The position numbers and the translations under genes are program-made. From positions 1 through 64,000 of the forward strand of contig JAFEFW010000628.1 in assembly GCA_018240405.1 (NCBI GenBank): a DNA stretch of 64,000 nt. The letters run 5' to 3'. Below are positions 51,549-60,294 of the stretch, one piece after another. This DNA is from Pseudomonadota bacterium (GTDB taxonomy: Bacteria > Pseudomonadota > Alphaproteobacteria > Acetobacterales > Acetobacteraceae). Position 1 is the stretch's first letter, and every line of letters starts with the position of its first letter. The notes under the pieces are model-generated. The model was not told where the DNA came from. It saw only the letters and a list, made by a program, of their open reading frames with translations, and searched no databases.

Positions 51549-53099
51549 ATGCTGATGACGCGCCAGGAGATTTCACAGGACGCGGCGGTCGACCGGTTGA
51601 CGACCGCCATCCTCGACCGTGATCAGCCGCGCACCGCGGACCTGTTCTTCCAGCTTGTGAAGAAGGACGGGCGCAGCGTGGGGGATGCGCTCAGCGTGGT
51701 CACCGCGGCCGAGGCGCCCTTCGTCCAGGTGCCCAACCACATCAACATCCGCGACGGGCAGATCACGCTGATCAACAATGACCACACGATCCTGGGCCTG
51801 CGGACGTCGACATCACTCATGCCCTATGTGCCAGACACGTACAAGATGCTGCCCCTGCTGCAAAGCGTCTGGTACGTGCCCGCCGGGCTGGATATCTGGA
51901 ACCAGTTGCTGGCGAAGTATCCCGGCCGCTATGCGACGATGAAGGGACTGAATGTTCCGCCACCGGATTACGGGCCTGTGGTGTGGCAGGAAGACCAGGA
52001 GCCGATCGTCGAGAATGCGCCGGTCGCGGAACGTCTTCATAACTACATGGTTGCAACGATCAGCGGCGATGTGAAACGGTCCTACGGCCTGTTCCTCGGC
52101 CTGGCGGCCGATCCGGCCCTGCGGCCGCAGCTGCGTGATACGCTGCTGTTCCTGGGGCTGATCGATGTGCAGGACACCGTTATCGGCCGCAAGGCGCGCA
52201 ACACCGGCCATAAGGCGCTACGGGCCAGAGCGGTAGTCGACCTTGCCGATTATATCGGCTGGGAAAAGGCACACGGCGTGTTCTACACCGGGGTGCCTGA
52301 CATGGCCACCGGGCCGCTCTACTACTCGGCCTATGATGCCGCCTGTGTCACGATCACCGAAGCCTTTCCCGATGCTGGCAAGAGCCTGAAGCAGACGAAC
52401 AAGACGCCGCTGTCACCCGAGGAAGTGGAAAACTTCATCACACTTCTGATGGTGGGTGAGACCGACTCGGTCTGGACCGCATTGACCGACTATTTGAAGG
52501 CCGGCAAGTCGATCCGCAGCCTGGGTGACACGATCCAGATTGCCGCTGCGGAACTGATTCTGCGGACGACAGTCCCGCGCAAATTCACCGACGCGCAGCA
52601 TCCGTTCGACTACTGCAACACTGGCAACTACTGGCTGCGCGGCACGGACAATCCATACCAAGCCCGCATCCTGTATCTGATGGCAAACTTCGTGAACGAC
52701 GCCGCCCGTTCTGGCCAGCTTTATCAATCCGTGGTCGAACAGGAATGCGCCGGTTTCGATCCTGGCCGCCGGTCAAACGACGATCTGTTGAAGCTGACCG
52801 ACGAGGCGATTCTGGCCTTTGATATCTCGCTCAGCACGGCTGTGGCCAACGCCTATATCCAGGGCGGTGGCGACCAGACCCGCTACATGCAGGACGTTGC
52901 CATCACTGCCTGCAAGTTCCAGGATGATCCGCACAACCAGAAGATCAGCCACTCCACGTTCGAGGAGTTTGAGCACAACACGACCCATTTGCGGCACAAG
53001 CTGCTGCTGGCGAGTGTGCGGCTGCTGGCCGGTTGGCCGAAGATGCCGGGTGAGCGGGACTGTTACGCGCGCTTCATGAAGGAATGGATCCGCCATTGA
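51549..53099 (+). CDS. unrecognised 516-residue protein coupled to a CoA transferase
   Basis: A 516-residue soluble protein with no signal peptide or membrane helix. It looks alpha-helical throughout, with His-rich patches such as HNYMVATISG, GHKALRARAVVDLADYIGW and EHNTTHLRHKLLL that could bind metal or a cofactor. I do not recognise it; a distant questin-oxidase-like or HEAT-like fold is conceivable but unproven. GGGGAGAG precedes the ATG at 51549. Its 3' end overlaps the CaiB-type gene, so it is probably part of the same pathway, perhaps acting on the CoA-activated or free acid. Confidence 0.75.
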   Translation: MLMTRQEISQDAAVDRLTTAILDRDQPRTADLFFQLVKKDGRSVGDALSVVTAAEAPFVQVPNHINIRDGQITLINNDHTILGLRTSTSLMPYVPDTYKMLPLLQSVWYVPAGLDIWNQLLAKYPGRYATMKGLNVPPPDYGPVVWQEDQEPIVENAPVAERLHNYMVATISGDVKRSYGLFLGLAADPALRPQLRDTLLFLGLIDVQDTVIGRKARNTGHKALRARAVVDLADYIGWEKAHGVFYTGVPDMATGPLYYSAYDAACVTITEAFPDAGKSLKQTNKTPLSPEEVENFITLLMVGETDSVWTALTDYLKAGKSIRSLGDTIQIAAAELILRTTVPRKFTDAQHPFDYCNTGNYWLRGTDNPYQARILYLMANFVNDAARSGQLYQSVVEQECAGFDPGRRSNDDLLKLTDEAILAFDISLSTAVANAYIQGGGDQTRYMQDVAITACKFQDDPHNQKISHSTFEEFEHNTTHLRHKLLLASVRLLAGWPKMPGERDCYARFMKEWIRH

Positions 53100-54286
53100 G
53101 CAAGCTGCCGCTCGCCGACGTCACCGTCATCGACTTCGGCCAGATCTTCCAGGGCTCCTATGCCTCCGTCCTGATGGCAAAGGCGGGGGCGCGCGTGATC
53201 AAGGTGGAGCCGCCGCATGGCGAACCGCTCCGGCAACGAATCCCACCGGGGCGGAACAGCACCCTGCCCTTCGCCATGCTGAATGCGAACAAGCTGGGTA
53301 TAACGCTGAACCTGAAGACGCCGCGCGGCAGGGAATTGCTGTTCGAAATGGTCCGCCGTGCCGACGTGCTGCTGGAAAATTTTGCGCCCGGCGCTTTGGA
53401 TGCGCTGGGTGTCGGCTGGTCCGTGCTGCACGAAATCAATCCACGCCTGATCTACGCGACAGGATCCGGTTACGGCATCTCGGGGCCGGACCGCGAAGCG
53501 CTGGCTATGGACCTGACCGTGCAGGCCGCGTCGGGAATCATGAGCATCACTGGCTATCCCGATAAGCCACCGGTCAGAGCCGGCATAACCGTCGCCGATT
53601 TCATGGGCGGCACGCATCTTTACGCCGGCATCATGACGGCGCTTTACGAGCGACAGCACACCGGCGAGGGGCGCCTGGTTGAAATCGCCATGCTGGAGAG
53701 TGTCTATTACACCCTGGCCGCAGCGCTGGAATCCTATAGCCGGCACGGCAAGGTGCCACCGCGCACCGGCAATGACTCAGGCGGCTCTGCGGCGCCTTAC
53801 GGACTGTATCCGCTGAAGGATGGCTGGCTGGCGATACATCCGGGCACGGAACAGCACTGGCGCAACATCCTGAAGGCGGCCGGGCGTGACGACCTGCTGG
53901 ATGATCCACGCTTCCGTACCATGCATGACCGGTCTGCCAACCTGGAGGCGACCAACGAGATAGTCACCACCTGGACCTCGCGGTTAACCAAGGCCGAAGC
54001 CGTTGCCACGGCACGAAAGTTCAAGATCCCCTGCTCCCCCGTACGGGACGTATCGGAAGTGATGCACGACCCGCACATGCACGAGCGGGGGATGCTGGAG
54101 CACGTCGAGCACCCCGATCTCGGTCGCGTGGTGCTGCCGACCACACCGCTGCGCCTGCATGGCGCCGCGATCGCAGCCGCCCAGCCCAGCCCGCGGCTGG
54201 GGCAGCACAATCGGGAAGTCTACGGAGACTGGCTTGGCCTGAGCGATAAAGAGATCGAGGCGTTGCGACAGCAGGGCGTGATCTGA
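53084..54286 (+). CDS. CaiB/BaiF family (class III) CoA transferase
   Basis: A 400-residue class III CoA transferase. VTVIDFGQIFQGSYAS (13-28) is the usual N-terminus, VEPPHGEPLR the CoA-binding region, and D143 in AMDLTVQAASG matches the catalytic Asp of formyl-CoA transferase. It moves CoA between acids, typically from succinyl-CoA, as a first activation step. The start is uncertain: ATG 53084 lies inside the previous gene and has the AAGGA too close; TTG 53096 forms a TTGA overlap like that of the dppC gene and may be the true start. The coupling to the 516-residue gene is clear either way. Confidence 0.87.
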   Translation: MDPPLSKLPLADVTVIDFGQIFQGSYASVLMAKAGARVIKVEPPHGEPLRQRIPPGRNSTLPFAMLNANKLGITLNLKTPRGRELLFEMVRRADVLLENFAPGALDALGVGWSVLHEINPRLIYATGSGYGISGPDREALAMDLTVQAASGIMSITGYPDKPPVRAGITVADFMGGTHLYAGIMTALYERQHTGEGRLVEIAMLESVYYTLAAALESYSRHGKVPPRTGNDSGGSAAPYGLYPLKDGWLAIHPGTEQHWRNILKAAGRDDLLDDPRFRTMHDRSANLEATNEIVTTWTSRLTKAEAVATARKFKIPCSPVRDVSEVMHDPHMHERGMLEHVEHPDLGRVVLPTTPLRLHGAAIAAAQPSPRLGQHNREVYGDWLGLSDKEIEALRQQGVI

Positions 54287-54314
54287 ACACCCCGCTGCCG
54301 CCCTGATGACCTCC

Positions 54315-55532
54315 TCACCCGAGGTCGGCAGCGCCTTCCAGCACCTTGCCAAACAACTCGAAGTTTTCGCCATTCCAGCGGGATAGCTGCATCTGCCGGA
54401 TCGGATGAAAGTTCGTCGGACTGGTGTTCACGCGGATGCCTGGCAGCAGCACGTCGAGCTCCACGTCCTTTAGATTCGCCGCCTGCTTCATAATGTTACC
54501 GCGGGAGAAGTCGGTGCCACACTGCTTCAGCACCTGCCACAGGCACATCGTCACCCCGTAGCCAAACACTGGCCCCGCATCGGTGATGTCGGCATCCGGC
54601 AGATATTTTGCCATAAATGCACGCCACCGGTTCATCCCGGGATCGTCCTTCCAGATCGCGTCCGTCGGGTCCTTCAGGTAACGCGCAGTGATCATGCCGA
54701 CGGCGTTCTGCTTACCCGCCGGGATGATGACAGAGCCGACCGAGATCGAGACGTTCGTCATGAAATGCATCGGCTTCCAGCCGATGTCAGCGATCTTCTT
54801 GATCGTCTGCGCGGCAAATTTCGGCGTCGCCGCAGTGATCAGCACGTCGGCGCCCGATCCCTGCATGGCAACGACCTGCGAATCGATCGTTGCGTCCGTG
54901 ACTTCATATGACACAACCTTGACCACCCGCTTATCAAAATCGGCGCCAAGCGCGTCCTTCACGCCGGCCGGGTAGTCCTTACCAAAATCGTCGTTCTGGT
55001 AGAGAATGGCGATCTTGCAGTCCGGCTTCTGTTCCAGCGCGTACCGTGTATAGATCTGCGCCTCCGTACGGTAACTCGGCTGCCAGCCCATCACCCAGGG
55101 CGCATTCTTCGGGTCGCCCCACTTGTTTGCGCCGCTGCCAAGGAAGATCAGGGGTACGCCCTTGCTGTTGGTATAGCGGGCGATCGCCGTGTTGGTCGGA
55201 GTACCGATGGTGGCAAAGATGAAGGCGACTTCATCCTGCTCGACCAGACGGCGGACCATGTCCACGGTCTTCGGCGGGCTATAGCCATCGTCATAGGAAA
55301 TGTAATTGATCTGGCGGCCACCGACACCACCTTGTTCATTGACCATTTTAAAGACTGCGGCTTCGGTCCGGGCGATGACGCCATAGGCTGAGGCCGGGCC
55401 GCTGTAGGCAGCCGTATTGCCAATGCGCAGTTCCTTATCAGTCACACCGGGTGTGTCCGCGGCCAGGCTGTGATGCGTGCCCAATGGCAACGCGGCGGCA
55501 CCAAGACCGGCCAGGACAGTACGTCTATGCAT
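54315..55532 (-). CDS. branched-chain-type ABC substrate-binding protein
   Basis: A 405-residue LivK-type binding protein with a signal peptide (about 1-25, LGAAALPLGTHHSLAA). LRIGNTAAYSGPASAYGVIA (36-55) is the conserved opening and DDGYSPPKTVDMVRRLVEQ the ligand-region helix. AGGAGGAAA before the ATG at 55532 is a strong ribosome site. It converges on the CoA transferase. No permease or ATPase gene adjoins, so it must use a transporter encoded elsewhere. Confidence 0.87.
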   Translation of the reverse strand: MHRRTVLAGLGAAALPLGTHHSLAADTPGVTDKELRIGNTAAYSGPASAYGVIARTEAAVFKMVNEQGGVGGRQINYISYDDGYSPPKTVDMVRRLVEQDEVAFIFATIGTPTNTAIARYTNSKGVPLIFLGSGANKWGDPKNAPWVMGWQPSYRTEAQIYTRYALEQKPDCKIAILYQNDDFGKDYPAGVKDALGADFDKRVVKVVSYEVTDATIDSQVVAMQGSGADVLITAATPKFAAQTIKKIADIGWKPMHFMTNVSISVGSVIIPAGKQNAVGMITARYLKDPTDAIWKDDPGMNRWRAFMAKYLPDADITDAGPVFGYGVTMCLWQVLKQCGTDFSRGNIMKQAANLKDVELDVLLPGIRVNTSPTNFHPIRQMQLSRWNGENFELFGKVLEGAADLG

Positions 55533-55783
55533 CCAGTTTCCTCCTGTTATCGCTGTCTGGGCACAAGGCTACACGATTTCGGTACGCCGTGAAGCCTCGG
55601 CTCGCGCTCCGCGATGACCCGCAGCGCCACCGGCAGCCACGTTAGAGCGGCCAATCTTGCACACTATCACGGCGGCGTGAATGATGTTAGTAAACTTCTG
55701 TTATGTCGAAAAATAATAGTGTTGACCTCTATTGGCAGAAAATCTAGCGCTTGTTGATCGAGATCAAGAATTGAAAGCACCTA
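55533..55783. promoter_or_regulatory. AT-rich upstream region with an inverted repeat
   Basis: The 3' part (55680-55783) is AT-richer than almost anywhere else in the window (TTATGTCGAAAAATAATAG). A dyad TTGATC-GA-GATCAA lies at 55754-55767, 16 nt before the methyltransferase ATG, and could be an operator. A TTGACC box near 55702 may be a -35 element, but I see no clear -10. The atypical composition suggests foreign DNA. Confidence 0.5.
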
Positions 55784-56821
55784 ATGGACCAGCAGATCGT
55801 GCCCGCACTGGAAGACGTACTATGGACACGGTCAAATCGCTGGCCGGATGCTTTGCCATGCAAGATCTGCGGCGGGACATCACCGTTTTTTGATCTGGTC
55901 GACTTTAACAAGTGCTGCTTGGCGGACGATCCATACACCCTTGGACCCTCGTGCGTCGGCGTTCCCTACTACCGGTGCGACCATTGCCGATTTGCGTTTA
56001 CGACGTTCTTCGACGATTGGGATGACTCACTGTTTCGTCGTTACATCTATAACGACCGCTACATTCAGGTTGATCCTGATTACGCCGAAGCGCGTCCCAC
56101 AGAGACCGCGGCCGCATTGCGCACCATGCTCCGTGGCTTCGAAGGGCTTACCCTGCTGGACTATGGTTCCGGTAGCGGTGTTCTGGCGGCACAGCTGCGT
56201 GACGCTGGGTTCGCAAGTGCCGCGGCTTATGATCCATTTTCGCAGCCCAATCGCCCGAACCAACGATTTGACGTAGTAACGTGTTTTGAAACGATAGAGC
56301 ATGCACCGCACCCCCACAGCTTTATCCGCGACCTGGCTTCACTGCTCACTGCAGACGGGTGCATAATCCTGGGCACCAGTCTGCAGCCTGACGGGTTCGA
56401 CCTTGTGCGCGGATCCTGGTGGTACGTTGCACCGCGAAACGGCCATGTCTCCATCTACTCGACCGAGGCACTGTCGGAACTGGCAGCACAGCAGGGACTT
56501 GTCGTGCACGGGCAAGCCGCGCCATTCGTCCTCACGTCGCGACAGCCGCGGCCAGATATAGCCAGGCTGCTGTGCCAAATCATGCCGCCGCCCCAGGCAC
56601 CAATAGAGCCTGAAGAGGTGGTTGACGCCAGCACAAGCGTCAAGCGTGAACTCCGGGAGACGGTTAAGGCTGCGGGGCGGCTTGCGGTTGCCGCACAGGC
56701 CAGCCTGGTCTGGCGCGTTGGCCGGACATTCCGCCCTGGGCGGACGGCGGGGGCCGGCGGCTACCGGTCACCGTCGGCGGGCCGCAAGGACCCGCACGAC
56801 AAGAAGCGTGCCCAGAATTAG
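55784..56821 (+). CDS. zinc-ribbon SAM-dependent methyltransferase
   Basis: A 345-residue protein. The N-terminus holds two Cys pairs, C26/C29 (CKIC) and C65/C68 (CDHC), a probable zinc ribbon. The methyltransferase core follows: LLDYGSGSGVLAAQL (about 123-137) is the SAM loop, DVVTCFETIEHAPHPHS the class I motif, and a long C-terminal helical tail ends KKRAQN. This architecture is common in methyltransferases of polysaccharide and natural-product clusters. The gene is somewhat AT-richer at its 5' end than its neighbours. Its last 54 bases overlap the convergent permease gene at 56768. Confidence 0.82.
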   Translation: MDQQIVPALEDVLWTRSNRWPDALPCKICGGTSPFFDLVDFNKCCLADDPYTLGPSCVGVPYYRCDHCRFAFTTFFDDWDDSLFRRYIYNDRYIQVDPDYAEARPTETAAALRTMLRGFEGLTLLDYGSGSGVLAAQLRDAGFASAAAYDPFSQPNRPNQRFDVVTCFETIEHAPHPHSFIRDLASLLTADGCIILGTSLQPDGFDLVRGSWWYVAPRNGHVSIYSTEALSELAAQQGLVVHGQAAPFVLTSRQPRPDIARLLCQIMPPPQAPIEPEEVVDASTSVKRELRETVKAAGRLAVAAQASLVWRVGRTFRPGRTAGAGGYRSPSAGRKDPHDKKRAQN

Positions 56822-57571
56822 GAGAAACGAGAATCCGGTCGTCAGCGTGCCAAGCGCGTAGAGCACGGGCGTCGTCACGCTGGTCGTCATACCGAAGATC
56901 TCAAGCGGCAGCGTATTGCTGCTGCCCGCGGTCAGCAATGTTCGTGCAAACTCGTCATAGGACAGAGTGAAGCCGAACAGGGCGATGCCGATCACACTGG
57001 GCGCAATGATCGGCAGCACCACGTGCCAGAATGCCTGCCAGGGCGTCGCGCCCTGATCCCGTGCCGCCTCCTCCCAGGCACGGTTGAAGCGATTGAACAC
57101 CGCAAACATGATCAGCAGCCCGAATGGTAGCGTCCAGGTCAGTTGCGCGCCAAAGGCGGAACTGTACCAGCTCGGATCAAAACTTAACGCGCTGAACAGG
57201 AGACCGACGCCCAGGCTGACCAGGATTGACGGAATGATCAGGCTCGCAACGGTCAACGTGAACACGGCGCCGGCGCCGTAGAATCGGCGGCGAAACGCCA
57301 TGCCGGCCGCAAGGGAAATGATGACCGTCGTGCTCATGACCATGGTCGCAAGGCCAAAGGATCGCCGCAGCGAGCCGCCAAAGTCACCAACCGCCTGCGT
57401 TTCGAATAAGCGGGCAAACCAGTGAAGTGAAACGCCGTTCATCGGAAAGGTCAGGCCGCCATCCGGCCCCTGGAACGACAGCAACGTGATCGTCAGCGTC
57501 GGACCATAGAGGAACAGGATAAACAATCCCAGAAATGCCAGCAGCGTGAACCGGCGCAGCTTCGCCGCCAT
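56768..57571 (-). CDS. potC: polyamine-type ABC permease (PotC-like)
   Basis: A 267-residue inner-membrane permease with six helices; EEAARDQGATPWQAFWHVVLP is the EAA loop. It resembles PotC/YdcV. ATG 57571 lies 2 nt after the stop of the PotB-like gene. The 3' end overlaps the convergent methyltransferase by 54 bases. No ATPase gene is present in the cluster. Confidence 0.85.
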   Translation of the reverse strand: MAAKLRRFTLLAFLGLFILFLYGPTLTITLLSFQGPDGGLTFPMNGVSLHWFARLFETQAVGDFGGSLRRSFGLATMVMSTTVIISLAAGMAFRRRFYGAGAVFTLTVASLIIPSILVSLGVGLLFSALSFDPSWYSSAFGAQLTWTLPFGLLIMFAVFNRFNRAWEEAARDQGATPWQAFWHVVLPIIAPSVIGIALFGFTLSYDEFARTLLTAGSSNTLPLEIFGMTTSVTTPVLYALGTLTTGFSFLLILGTLLVVRVLAARRR

Positions 57572-57573
57572 CG

Positions 57574-58512
57574 TCACAGATCCCGCCTGATGTCGACGAT
57601 ACGCAGGATTGCCGCAATCATCATCAGCACGACCAGCAGCAGGACCACGGCATTGGCGCAGGCAGCCGGATACTGCAGCAGCGAAATCTGGTTGGCGATC
57701 ATCAGCCCCACCGACGCACTCTGCCCGCCACTCATCAGGCGGACCGTGGCAAAGTCGCCCATGACCAGCGTCACCACAAAAATGGAGCCTATGGCGATGC
57801 CGGATTTTGACAGCGGCAGGATCACATGGGTGATGGTACGCCACCACCCGGCGCCGCCATCCAGCGCCGCTTCCAGCAGGCTGCGGTCGATTCGCATCAT
57901 GGTGTTAAATATCGGTGTAACCATAAACAGCGCGTAAAGATGCGCGAACGCCAGTACGACAGCAAAATCGGAAAACAGCAGGAACTCCAGCGGCTGACGG
58001 ATCAGGTGGAGCTTCAGGAGCGTCGTGTTCAGTATACCTTCACGTCCCAGGAACGGTATCCAGGAGATCATGCGGATAATGTTCGAGGTTAGGAACGGCA
58101 CGGTGCAGATCAGGAACAGTACCATCTGCACGGTCCGGCTGCGGATTTCAAAGGCCAGGACATAGGCGACGGTGAAGCCGATGACCGCGGTGACCGCCCA
58201 GACGATGACCGTATAGCGCAAGGTGTTGAGGTAGGTGCGCCAGGTGACGGCGGAACCGAGAACATCGGTGTAGTTGGTAAATACAAAAGCCGGGATGATG
58301 CGGACGCTGTCGTAGTCGAAGAAACTGACCACAACCAACGCGAACATCGGGATCAGCAGAAAAAAGACCAGAATGAGTGTGAGCGGCAGGGCCTGCAGGT
58401 AGGGAGCCAGGCTGAGGCGACGCGCCGGAAGCCTGCGGAACCGCGCCCGCCCTTCTGGCGCCCGGGCAGCCTCCGGATCACCGCGCAGTCGGTTTGGCGT
58501 CGCGTCAAGCAT
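57574..58512 (-). CDS. potB: polyamine-type ABC permease (PotB-like)
   Basis: A 312-residue inner-membrane permease with a polar basic N-terminus (about 1-35), six helices and the EAA loop near 230 (LLEAALDGGAGWWRTITHVI). It pairs with the PotC-like subunit. It starts 192 nt after the binding-protein stop; no gene lies in that gap. Confidence 0.85.
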   Translation of the reverse strand: MLDATPNRLRGDPEAARAPEGRARFRRLPARRLSLAPYLQALPLTLILVFFLLIPMFALVVVSFFDYDSVRIIPAFVFTNYTDVLGSAVTWRTYLNTLRYTVIVWAVTAVIGFTVAYVLAFEIRSRTVQMVLFLICTVPFLTSNIIRMISWIPFLGREGILNTTLLKLHLIRQPLEFLLFSDFAVVLAFAHLYALFMVTPIFNTMMRIDRSLLEAALDGGAGWWRTITHVILPLSKSGIAIGSIFVVTLVMGDFATVRLMSGGQSASVGLMIANQISLLQYPAACANAVVLLLVVLMMIAAILRIVDIRRDL

Positions 58513-58704
58513 CGCAGGATGGCGTCAGCGCATAGAAGCTGTCGTAGCAATGGCGCACTATCACAAGCGACAGGACGTCCCACCATTGGACAGAACGTGC
58601 CGCCCCCGGTGGCCTGGACAAATTGGGCCACGTCGAAAAGCAGTGGGGACGCGTCATGCCACAAAACCCACTCGGTACGTCCCGTTGATCAGCACCGCGG
58701 CGCC

Positions 58705-59982
58705 TCAGGCAGCGATGAATTCATTCCATTTTTGCACCATATAGCGGTCCTCGGTCATCACGGAGTTCCAGCATGCCACACGGCCCATACGCTCGTAGAA
58801 CGAGCCACCGTCTCGCACGGCGCCAGCCTTTTCCATCACCTTGCCTTCGGGGCTCAGAATATCCGCGACCGCCGGTTTGCCCTCCATCCAATAGTCCCAC
58901 TCATTCTGGCTCATGTACTTCTTCGCAGTGTCCAGCACGGCACTGTAATAGCCTTGGCGGTTCAGATAGGCGCCGACCCAGCCGGACAAGTACCAATTGA
59001 TGTATTCATAGGCCGCATCTCGCTCCAGACCGGTCAGATGCTTCGCCAGGCCGAGGCCACCGGCCCAGGCGCGATAGCCCTCGGCCAAAGGCTGGTACTT
59101 GCAGGCAATGCCCTTCGACCGCACCGCCGCAACGGCCGGGGACCACATTGACTGGATGATGACCTCGCCCGAGGCCATCAGGTTCACGCTCTCATCAAAG
59201 CTCTTCCAGAACGCCCGGAACTGTCCCGCCTTTTTCGTTTCAATCAGGAAGGCGATGGTCTTGTCGATCTCGGGCTTCGTCATGTTGCCCTTGTCGCCAT
59301 ACTTGATCGTGCCGAGCGACTCCATGACCATGGCGGCGTCCATGATACCGATGGACGGGATGTTCAGGATCGACGCCTTACCCTTGAACTTCGGGTCGAC
59401 CAAATCCTTCCAGTTGTTGATTGGCCGGCCGACCAGGTCGGGACGGATACCCAGGGTGTCCGCGTTGTAGATGGTGGGGATCAGCGTCATCCATTGGGTT
59501 TCGCCCTTGGCGAAATTCTTGCTGTCAGCTGTCTCGACAAATCCGACCGAGTAAGGCGTGGTGCCCTGCGCGACGGGCGTTGTCGGCGTCAGCTTTCCCT
59601 TGGTGAAGATCGGTACGATCTGCTCGTAGTACTTGATCTTTTTCACATCCATCGGCTGCATTACGCCGGTGGGAAAGACCTTCTTGACTGAGAAATATTC
59701 AATGTCGGCGATATCGTAGGATTTTGGCTGCGTCACCGCCTTCTGCGTTACCGCATCCGTGTCCAGTGCCGTCATCGTCAACGTGAAGCCCAGATCCTGC
59801 TTCACCTTCTCGGCCACCGCATTCAGATTAGACACGCCGGTGCCAAACTGACGCAGCGTCACGTTCTTGATGTTTTGTGCCCAGATCGTCGGAAAGCCGG
59901 TCACTGCCCCGCTACCCGCCGCCGCGCCCGCGGTCGCCAGTACGGCTCTGCGCCCGATCCTCCCCGAGGTGTTTCTTGCCAT
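58705..59982 (-). CDS. potD: polyamine-type ABC substrate-binding protein (PotD-like)
   Basis: A 425-residue periplasmic binding protein of the spermidine/putrescine or iron(III) type. The N-terminus GRIGRRAVLATAGAAAGS is a twin-arginine signal, so it is probably exported folded. Family motifs are GTTPYSVGFVE, NNWKDLVDPKFKGK and YEYINWYLSGWVG. The ATG at 59982 is preferred over an upstream start at 60057. Ligand uncertain: polyamine, thiamine-like or other cation. With the two permeases it makes a transporter that lacks its ATPase here. Confidence 0.82.
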   Translation of the reverse strand: MARNTSGRIGRRAVLATAGAAAGSGAVTGFPTIWAQNIKNVTLRQFGTGVSNLNAVAEKVKQDLGFTLTMTALDTDAVTQKAVTQPKSYDIADIEYFSVKKVFPTGVMQPMDVKKIKYYEQIVPIFTKGKLTPTTPVAQGTTPYSVGFVETADSKNFAKGETQWMTLIPTIYNADTLGIRPDLVGRPINNWKDLVDPKFKGKASILNIPSIGIMDAAMVMESLGTIKYGDKGNMTKPEIDKTIAFLIETKKAGQFRAFWKSFDESVNLMASGEVIIQSMWSPAVAAVRSKGIACKYQPLAEGYRAWAGGLGLAKHLTGLERDAAYEYINWYLSGWVGAYLNRQGYYSAVLDTAKKYMSQNEWDYWMEGKPAVADILSPEGKVMEKAGAVRDGGSFYERMGRVACWNSVMTEDRYMVQKWNEFIAA

Positions 59983-60294
59983 GGTGCTGTGCTCTTCTGC
60001 TGTCCCAAGGACGACCCGTGAGCCGGGTCGCGTTACGCGTTGCATGCTCCGTGCCATCGACGCTGCAGTGCCGGCCCCGCGGTGCCGGCCCGCAACGATG
60101 ATTAATTAGCAGTCAGTCCCAAGACCGCATATACGGCCGCTGCATGGTTCAACGGCAGCCCGAACCGGCCTGTCGCCGCAAGCGGGCGTCCGCCTGGCGA
60201 GCACGGCCGGACGCCCTCTGTCTGGGCAGCGCCGGTGGCAGTCCTGCAGTTCCGGCGCGTCGGCGCCTCATACGCATCAGGCACCCGCGAACCG
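59983..60294. other. intergenic stretch before the PotD-like gene
   Basis: These 312 bases contain no supported gene. The stretch should hold the PotD-like promoter on the minus strand; AT-rich TGATTAATTAGC near 60105 is the best candidate for a promoter-like patch. Confidence 0.35.

Noticed and set aside
53096-54286. TTG 53096 as the definite start of the CoA transferase gene
   Set aside because: It is plausible by its TTGA overlap, but ATG 53084 is in the same frame and cannot be excluded, so the longer form is listed with the doubt noted.
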